Below, piece by piece: positions 1-4,107 of a stretch of 6,677 nt of DNA. The notes beneath the pieces are model-generated. The model was not told the DNA's origin, ran no database searches, and saw only the letters and a list, made by a program, of their open reading frames with translations. A program made the translations under genes and the position numbers. The DNA is from Desulfobacterales bacterium (lineage in GTDB: Bacteria; Desulfobacterota; Desulfobacteria; Desulfobacterales; C00003060): contig DAOVOU010000123.1 of assembly GCA_030629475.1 (NCBI GenBank), forward strand, positions 1-6,677, in the 5' to 3' direction. How positions within the stretch are numbered: position 1 is the first letter of the stretch; every line of letters begins with the position of its first letter.

Positions 1-260
1 ATGCTCTCGGATTGCCCGAAGGTGTGAGACCCAAGGATCTTCCCGAGGGAACTAAGGAAGGGCTCAACGACTGGAAACGTACTGGATACAGCGGCCCCTG
101 CCCGCCAATCGGCCGCCATCGTTACTTTCACAAGCTCTATGCCCTGGATGTTGTTCTTGCAAATCCGGGTAGGCCGACCAAAGGAGAGCTTGAAAAGGCA
201 ATGGAGGGACACATTCTCTCGAAAGCGGAGTTAGTCGGAACTTACCAACGCTCCCGATAA
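1..260 (+). CDS. PEBP/YbhB-YbcL family (Raf kinase inhibitor-like) protein, C-terminal part
   Basis: This is the 3' end of a gene whose start lies before the window. The frame is open from base 3 (A-L-G-L-P-E-G-V...) to the TAA at 258-260, giving about 85 residues, roughly the last half of a typical 150-180 residue bacterial PEBP protein. The diagnostic features are the segment GYSGPCPPIGRHRYFHKLYALD, which matches the PEBP ligand-pocket signature (GPCPP then HRY.F.LYALD), and the C-terminal AMEGHILSKAELVGTYQR ending typical of YbhB/YbcL proteins. A TTG at 12 is an internal Leu codon within the conserved LPEGV motif, not a start. Family members bind small anionic or phospholipid-like ligands, and their bacterial role is poorly defined. 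The next gene lies 140 bases downstream on the same strand. Family assignment is firm; function is not. Confidence 0.9.
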   Translation, partial: ALGLPEGVRPKDLPEGTKEGLNDWKRTGYSGPCPPIGRHRYFHKLYALDVVLANPGRPTKGELEKAMEGHILSKAELVGTYQRSR

Positions 261-400
261 GCCTCTGGATGTCCGTAGCATCTGCCCCCGGCGCTGCACA
301 GTGGTCAGGTTTCGATATGTCTTGTTCATGTTACCTGCTTTTCTTTACTCTCACCTATCCTAAGTACTACAGGACAAAAAAATTAGACACAATAGACAGG

Positions 401-1666
401 ATGAACATCTTGGCCAGCTCACAGGCACATACGGACACAGCTAATCACGTTCTCAAGGAGACCGAAGAGACCAGACAGATCCAGAGGGTGGCCCTTTATG
501 CATTTCTCCTCAACCTGGGGCTTGCAGGTCTCAAGGTAGTGCTGGCGTATTTTTCAGGTAGTCTCGCTGTTGCTGCAACTGCCGTCGATTCCGGCACTGA
601 TTCGGTTGCCTCCCTGGCTGTTTTTGGTGGACTTAAATTGTCCACGCGAAAGAGCCTCACGTTTCCCTACGGACTGTACAAAATAGAAAATGTAATTTCA
701 GTGATTGTGGCTATATTCATTTTTCTGGCAGGGTTTGAGATTGCGCGCAAGGCCTTGTCGCCAGCAGCAGAGCCGCCTGCAATCACCCTCTGGATCATTG
801 GCTGGCTCTTGGCCGCTGTCTTTATCACATTCTTGTTTGGCCAATACGCCATTGCCGTCGGCAAGCGCACTGAATCACCCACCTTGATTGCAGAGGGACG
901 TCATCGTCAGGTTGATGTACTCTCCACAATAGTCGTGCTGTTCGCCCTGGTGCTGAACTATTTCGGAGTGCATATAGACTTTTTCGGCATCACCTTGGAT
1001 CATATTGCTGCAGGCTTAGTGGTTGTTTTTATCACCCGTGCTGGCTGGGAGCTACTCTCCGACGGGATGCGCGTGCTGCTGGATGCCTCCCTCGCCCCGG
1101 AGGACCTTGGCCAGGTCAGGAAGATTATTGAATCTGAGCCTATGGTAACAGAGGTGCGATGGCTGGCCGGCCGCAACGCCGGCCGCTTTCGCTTCATAGA
1201 GACGTACGTGGTACTACGAACCGATGATCTGAAAAAGGCTCACGCAACGAGTCACCAGATTGAAGCCGAGATCCGCAAACAGGTGCCCCATGTAGAGCGC
1301 GTGGTGATTCACTACGAGCCCCAGGTACGCAAGTACCTGCACGTTGCAGTGCCCCTGGCAGACATGATGGGGAAAGTGAGTGCTCATTTTGGTGAAGCGC
1401 CGTACTTTGCCCTTGTACTGTTGCGTTTGGCCGACGGGCAAATCGAACGGCAAGAAGTGGTTGCCAACCCTCACTCCAAGGTTCCTAAGGCCAAGGGGAT
1501 TCGCGTGGCCGAGTGGCTGGTCAACCAGAAAGTGGACGTTGTGGCCGTAAAAGAGGATTTGCACAAGAAAGGCCCTGCTTACGTTTTTGCCGATGCTGGG
1601 GTGGAATTAAAGGTTTTGCTGAATGACCAGTTGGACAGAGTCATTGAGTCCTTAAAAAACGTGTAA
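401..1666 (+). CDS. Cation diffusion facilitator (CDF) transporter with C-terminal NifX/NifB-like domain
   Basis: This is an inner-membrane divalent metal efflux protein of the CDF family (Zn2+/Fe2+-type, proton-coupled by family knowledge), 421 residues from the ATG at 401. Hydrophobic segments start near residue 30 and continue to about 225. The transport-site residues are visible as D63-x3-D67 in TM2 (VDSGTD) and H168-x3-D172 in TM5 (RHRQVD), the DDHD set seen in FieF/YiiP. A cytoplasmic ZT-dimer-like domain follows (about 230-310). Residues about 313-418 then resemble the dinitrogenase FeMo-cofactor domain (NifX/NifB C-terminus): HVAVPLAD, SAHFGEAPYFALV, and a late VDVVAV...DAGVELKVL. The frame stays open back to an ATG at 269, but those 44 extra residues look non-homologous. 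ATG 401 is chosen because it puts a short tail before TM1. It lacks a well-spaced Shine-Dalgarno, and a TTG at 410 with AGGA at 398-401 is an alternative. Metal specificity cannot be read from sequence. Confidence 0.9.
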   Translation: MNILASSQAHTDTANHVLKETEETRQIQRVALYAFLLNLGLAGLKVVLAYFSGSLAVAATAVDSGTDSVASLAVFGGLKLSTRKSLTFPYGLYKIENVISVIVAIFIFLAGFEIARKALSPAAEPPAITLWIIGWLLAAVFITFLFGQYAIAVGKRTESPTLIAEGRHRQVDVLSTIVVLFALVLNYFGVHIDFFGITLDHIAAGLVVVFITRAGWELLSDGMRVLLDASLAPEDLGQVRKIIESEPMVTEVRWLAGRNAGRFRFIETYVVLRTDDLKKAHATSHQIEAEIRKQVPHVERVVIHYEPQVRKYLHVAVPLADMMGKVSAHFGEAPYFALVLLRLADGQIERQEVVANPHSKVPKAKGIRVAEWLVNQKVDVVAVKEDLHKKGPAYVFADAGVELKVLLNDQLDRVIESLKNV

Positions 1667-1668
1667 CC

Positions 1669-1719
1669 GTTCATGGGTTCACGGGTTCAGTGTTCAGAGG
1701 TTCAAAGGTTCAGGGTTCA
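1669..1719. repeat. GTTCA array, seven copies, 7-8 base period
   Basis: GTTCA begins at 1669, 1677, 1685, 1692, 1700, 1708 and 1715, so copies are spaced 8, 8, 7, 8, 8 and 7 bases, with variable 2-3 base spacers (TGG, CGG, GT, GAG and so on). The array starts 3 bases after the CDF stop codon. The last copy (GGTTCA, 1714-1719) can pair with TGAACC at 1729-1734 around a 9-base A-rich loop. No T-run follows that hairpin, so it is not a convincing intrinsic terminator. Reverse-oriented copies lie at 1959 and 2032-2051. Confidence 0.85.
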
Positions 1720-1834
1720 CCGAAAAAATGAACCGTTGAGTTTCAGGACGTGTATCATCATGCTGGTCACATCCGCGCTACCATACAAGGTTTCACCCGC
1801 CTGCCATGCGAGACATGAGAACATATTGAAAGAA

Positions 1835-1850
1835 CAGGTTATCAGGTTAT
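1835..1850. repeat. Tandem 8-base repeat CAGGTTAT x2
   Basis: CAGGTTAT occurs at 1835-1842 and again directly at 1843-1850. It sits inside the non-coding interval between the CDF and cNBD genes and shares the GGTT core of the neighbouring array. It is too short to assign a role. Confidence 0.6.
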
Positions 1851-1900
1851 TGGGACTGTTCAGGGCATGCTTGAAGAAACAAATGGGACTTAAGGCACGA

Positions 1901-1972
1901 GCGGGCAGGTCAGGTATTTGATAGCCTACGAACAAGGTCAACGAAAGAAACGTAACCCTGAACCCTGCCCGC
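1901..1972. repeat. Inner inverted repeat GCGGGCAGG / CCTGCCCGC
   Basis: GCGGGCAGG at 1901-1909 and CCTGCCCGC at 1964-1972 are perfect 9-base reverse complements around a 54-base loop. The sequence is related to the outer pair at 1796/2020, so alternative pairings between the four arms are possible. The right arm is immediately preceded by a reverse-oriented GTTCA unit (AACCCTGAACCC, 1954-1965). Confidence 0.7.
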
Positions 1973-2031
1973 CATTGCCAGAGATGCCAGCACTGCAGTT
2001 CGGGTGCGAGCCAGGCGTTGGCAGGCGGGGG

Positions 2032-2051
2032 TGAACTCTGAACCTGTGAAC
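2032..2051. repeat. Reverse-oriented GTTCA array, three copies
   Basis: TGAAC begins at 2032, 2039 and 2047 (spacing 7 and 8), the reverse complement of the GTTCA units at 1669-1719 with the same period. It directly follows the GGCAGGCGGG arm. With the array after the CDF gene it makes the outermost inverted pair of a structure spanning about 1669-2051. Confidence 0.8.
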
Positions 2052-2126
2052 GCCTACAAAAATGTTTAGGTGCCCTGTTAATCCGTAGCACTCGAAAAGC
2101 AGCGTTTCAGCGCAGAAAACAACTGT

Positions 2127-2130
2127 GAGG
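2127..2130 (+). promoter_or_regulatory. Ribosome binding site of the cNBD gene
   Basis: GAGG at 2127-2130 sits 8 bases before the ATG at 2139, a normal Shine-Dalgarno position, which supports that start. No convincing sigma70 or sigma54 promoter was found between 2052 and 2126. Confidence 0.6.
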
Positions 2131-2138
2131 GTATTGGA

Positions 2139-2636
2139 ATGGCAGAAACTGAAAAGAAGCCTTCTCGTAAGATGTTAACGGCAGTTGTTGATTCCTTGTG
2201 TAACATTCCCCTCTTTGACAGACTTAACGGAGAGGAATTGAGCGTGCTGGCTAAATATGTGAACGTCATTGAGGTCAACCCCGGCGAGTACGTTTTTAAG
2301 GAGGGGGATAGAGGCGACTACATATGCTTTGTAGAAAATGGTTCATTGGATGTAATGAAGAGATCCTCGGCAGGAGGCAGCGCCATAATAGCCACATTGA
2401 CCCAGGGACGTTCAATCGGAGAAATGTCTGTCATCGATAACTTTCCTCGGTCTGCTACGATAAGAGCCCGCACCAAGGCTACGCTGCTCACATTGACCCG
2501 GAGTCGTTTCGATTTGATATTGGAGCAATACCCAACAATAGGCGTCAAGATTCTCAAAAGAATTTCGCGTCTACTGAGTCAGAATTTGCGAAGAACATCG
2601 AGTCAGCTTGCCGACTACATGTTGCCCCTTGCTTGA
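2139..2636 (+). CDS. Stand-alone cyclic nucleotide-binding domain protein
   Basis: This is a 165-residue soluble protein that is essentially one Crp/PKA-type cNBD. Residues 20-45 form the usual N-terminal helices (IPLFDRLNGEELSVLAKYV). V46-x-P48-G49-E50 and F53-x-E55-G56-D57 are the early beta-roll signature, with FVENGSLDV at 64-72. The phosphate-binding cassette is IGEMSVIDNFPRSATIRA, residues 93-110. E95 and R104, which in the family contact the ribose and the cyclic phosphate, are both kept at the 9-residue spacing seen in PKA regulatory subunits. S105 follows the Arg, as Ser83 does in E. coli CRP. After the C-helix (about 128-155) the protein stops, so no helix-turn-helix or other output domain is present and it is not a CRP/FNR-type transcription factor. 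It may act as a ligand-dependent partner or a ligand sink. It lies 171 bases before the kinase pair, which has its own promoter. Which nucleotide it binds is unknown. Confidence 0.88.
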   Translation: MAETEKKPSRKMLTAVVDSLCNIPLFDRLNGEELSVLAKYVNVIEVNPGEYVFKEGDRGDYICFVENGSLDVMKRSSAGGSAIIATLTQGRSIGEMSVIDNFPRSATIRARTKATLLTLTRSRFDLILEQYPTIGVKILKRISRLLSQNLRRTSSQLADYMLPLA

Positions 2637-2705
2637 ACACGAGATGATTACGAACATTTCACACACCTGGATAACCTTTAATTACCATACGTTGAGCCTT
2701 TTTGA

Positions 2706-2734
2706 TTGACACACAAGCCTCATTTTTCTATATT
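2706..2734 (+). promoter_or_regulatory. Sigma70-type promoter for the kinase gene pair
   Basis: A perfect -35 box TTGACA (2706-2711) and a -10 box TATATT (2729-2734, 5 of 6 to consensus) are separated by exactly 17 bases in an AT-rich stretch. Transcription would start near 2741, giving a leader of about 65 bases before the GTG at 2808. An 8-base palindrome TTGATCAA (2737-2744) overlaps the expected start site and could be an operator, though AT-rich palindromes of this size arise by chance. It implies that the kinase pair can be transcribed apart from the cNBD gene. Confidence 0.7.
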
Positions 2735-2780
2735 TTTTGATCAAGCATGATAAATCCGTAAAAAGTCTCCACAACTTGTT

Positions 2781-2801
2781 ATTTCGAGCGAAGCGAGAAA
2801 T
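2781..2801. repeat. Short palindromic element with GAGCGAAGCGAG core
   Basis: A 21-base imperfect palindrome: outer arms ATTTC/GAAAT pair perfectly and enclose the core GAGCGAAGCGA. It resembles short interspersed ATTTCGA..GCGAGAAATCT-type repeats common between genes in several bacterial groups (recalled, not searched). It occupies the leader of the kinase mRNA, ending 6 bases before the start codon. An inverted copy of the core lies at 6547-6558, after the last kinase gene. Confidence 0.65.
2795..2800 (+). promoter_or_regulatory. Weak ribosome binding site inside the palindrome
   Basis: GAGAAA at 2795-2800 is the only purine-rich stretch near the GTG at 2808 (7-base gap). It is the right arm of the 2781-2801 palindrome, so folding of that element would hide it. 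No better site or alternative in-frame start is visible, and the kinase fold begins at residue 10. Confidence 0.35.
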
Positions 2802-2807
2802 CTTTCC

Positions 2808-4100
2808 GTGGCTTCCCCCAAGATACCCCAAAAAATAGGCAGATATCTGGTGACCCAAGAACTGGGGCGTGGGGGCATGGGTGTAGTCTATCTAGCTCAG
2901 GACCCCTTTATCGATCGCCTGGTCGCCATCAAGGTTACCTTAGCCTCTTCCTCCAAGGATCCCCAGAGGTTTGAGCAGTTTCAGCAAGTATTTTTCAACG
3001 AAGCCAGGGCGGCAGGCAAATTAATGCACCCCCACATCGTGTCGGTGTACGATGCCATGGTGGAAAAGGACCGGTGCTACCTGGTCATGGAATATGTGGA
3101 CGGGTCCACCTTAAAAGAGTACTGTCGGGGAAAAACACTCCTGCCCCTTAACAAGGTAGTGAGAATCATCTTTCAGTGCGCCAAGGGCCTTGATTACGCC
3201 CACCAGAACGGGGTCATCCACCGCGATATCAAACCGAGCAATATCATGCTTTCCACGAAAGGCGATGCCAAGATTTCCGATTTCGGCATCGCCACGGTGG
3301 AGGGGGCTTCAGGCCTTCCCCGGCCGGAAAGTTTCGCCGGTTCAGTGCACTACGTGTCACCGGAGCAACTTGGCAATGAACCACAGACACCACAGAGCGA
3401 CTTCTTCTCCTTGGGCGTGGTGATGTATGAACTCCTGACCGGAACCAAACCCTTTGAGGCTGACACGGACTACGCCACCTTTTACAAGATAGCCAATATA
3501 GAGCCCGAGCCCTTGAAGAAACATCGGCGTGATGTTCCCGAATCTCTGGAACGTATCGTCTTGCGAGCTTTGGAAAAGGCCCCGGCGAAACGTTACCGGA
3601 CCGGCCTGCAACTTGCTTCGGAACTGAGCGCCTCTTTCGATCATTTGAGGTGCCTGGAAGAGGAAATCAATTTTGAAGAAAAATACAATGCCCTTAAAAA
3701 ATTGGATTTCTTCAAGGATTTTACTTCCGGCGAACTTGCCGAGGTGCTCAAGGCTATCCAGTGGCTGAAGCACGAAGCCACTTCCGCTATAATTACCGAA
3801 GGGGAGATAGAAGACTGCTTCTACATTATTGTTGCAGGCGAGGCGATAGTTAAAAAACGGGGGATGCATTTGAATACGTTGAAACAAGGTGACTGCTTCG
3901 GCGAAATGGGGTACCGGGGCAACACCACACGAATCGCCACCGTTGAAGCGGTTCGCGATACTATTTTGATAAGGATCAACGGCTCAGTCATAGACCAGAT
4001 GTCTATCAACACCCAGCTTCGTTTTCACAAGGTCTTTGCCAAGACCCTGATACAGCGTCTGACCCACACGAGCGATTTGTTGTCCAAAGGGTCCTATTGA
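2808..4100 (+). CDS. Soluble Ser/Thr kinase with C-terminal cyclic nucleotide-binding domain
   Basis: A 430-residue Hanks-type protein kinase with no membrane segment. The kinase domain spans about 11-276: glycine loop GRGGMGVVY (20-28), catalytic K42 in VAIK, alpha-C E65, HRDIKPSN (138-145, base D140, metal ligand N145), DFG at 158-160 and SPEQ (184-187) in place of APE. It is therefore predicted active. The activation loop has no Thr after T163, only S168, S175 and S179, unlike the Thr-rich loops of PknB-type kinases. After a short charged linker (about 280-295), a cNBD fills about 296-415. Its cassette FGEMGYRGNTTRIATV (364-379) keeps E366 and R375 at PKA-like spacing, with I376 where PKA has Ala and PKG has Thr. 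The start is GTG; upstream in-frame codons add nothing. The CHASE2 kinase gene follows after 7 bases. The likely role, ligand-controlled phosphorylation, is inferred from domain content. Confidence 0.92.
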   Translation: MASPKIPQKIGRYLVTQELGRGGMGVVYLAQDPFIDRLVAIKVTLASSSKDPQRFEQFQQVFFNEARAAGKLMHPHIVSVYDAMVEKDRCYLVMEYVDGSTLKEYCRGKTLLPLNKVVRIIFQCAKGLDYAHQNGVIHRDIKPSNIMLSTKGDAKISDFGIATVEGASGLPRPESFAGSVHYVSPEQLGNEPQTPQSDFFSLGVVMYELLTGTKPFEADTDYATFYKIANIEPEPLKKHRRDVPESLERIVLRALEKAPAKRYRTGLQLASELSASFDHLRCLEEEINFEEKYNALKKLDFFKDFTSGELAEVLKAIQWLKHEATSAIITEGEIEDCFYIIVAGEAIVKKRGMHLNTLKQGDCFGEMGYRGNTTRIATVEAVRDTILIRINGSVIDQMSINTQLRFHKVFAKTLIQRLTHTSDLLSKGSY

Positions 4101-4107
4101 CATCTCC

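Larger units (their letters stand above)
1796..2029. repeat. Inverted repeat pair CCCGCCTGCC / GGCAGGCGGG
   Basis: CCCGCCTGCC at 1796-1805 and GGCAGGCGGG at 2020-2029 are perfect 10-base reverse complements, 214 bases apart. The match continues on both sides: the left arm reads TTCAC-CCGCCTGCCA, and the reverse complement of the right arm reads TTCAC-CCCCGCCTGCCA, a two-C length difference. The interior contains a second inverted pair at 1901-1972. Nothing here resembles a gene: the open frames across it give low-complexity proteins without recognisable domains. Confidence 0.75.

Noticed and set aside
1..260. Idea that the Raf-kinase-inhibitor-like protein regulates the downstream kinases
   Set aside because: The family name comes from a mammalian relative. 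Bacterial members have no established kinase-inhibitor role, and the gene is about 2.5 kb away with an unrelated transporter gene between.
317..360. Sigma70-like promoter before the CDF gene (TTGTTC ... TACTCT)
   Set aside because: Each box matches consensus at only about three of six positions, no better than chance in AT-rich DNA.
269..400. Upstream ATG at 269 as the start of the CDF gene
   Set aside because: The 44 extra residues (Cys/Ser-rich, then TYPKYYRTKK) do not resemble CDF N-termini, and the start lies only 8 bases after the PEBP stop with no Shine-Dalgarno. ATG 401 or TTG 410 fits better.
1714..1734. GGTTCA/TGAACC hairpin as an intrinsic terminator of the CDF gene
   Set aside because: The stem is only 6 base pairs with a 9-base A-rich loop and is followed by GTTGAG, not a T-run.
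1673..1921. 82-residue open frame after the CDF gene
   Set aside because: Its first third is a translation of the GTTCA array and the rest crosses the inverted repeats. There is no ribosome binding site and no recognisable domain.
1717..2091. 124-residue minus-strand open frame across the repeat region
   Set aside because: It lies across the repeat arms, is rich in residues typical of chance translation, and shows no domain. A minus-strand gene here would also break the uniform gene direction.
2139..2636. CRP/FNR-type transcription factor
   Set aside because: The protein ends after the C-helix with no room for a helix-turn-helix domain.
3357..3887. Long minus-strand open frame (176 residues) opposite the cNBD kinase
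   Set aside because: It overlaps a gene with clear kinase and cNBD motifs, and its translation resembles no family. It is a shadow of the opposite strand.
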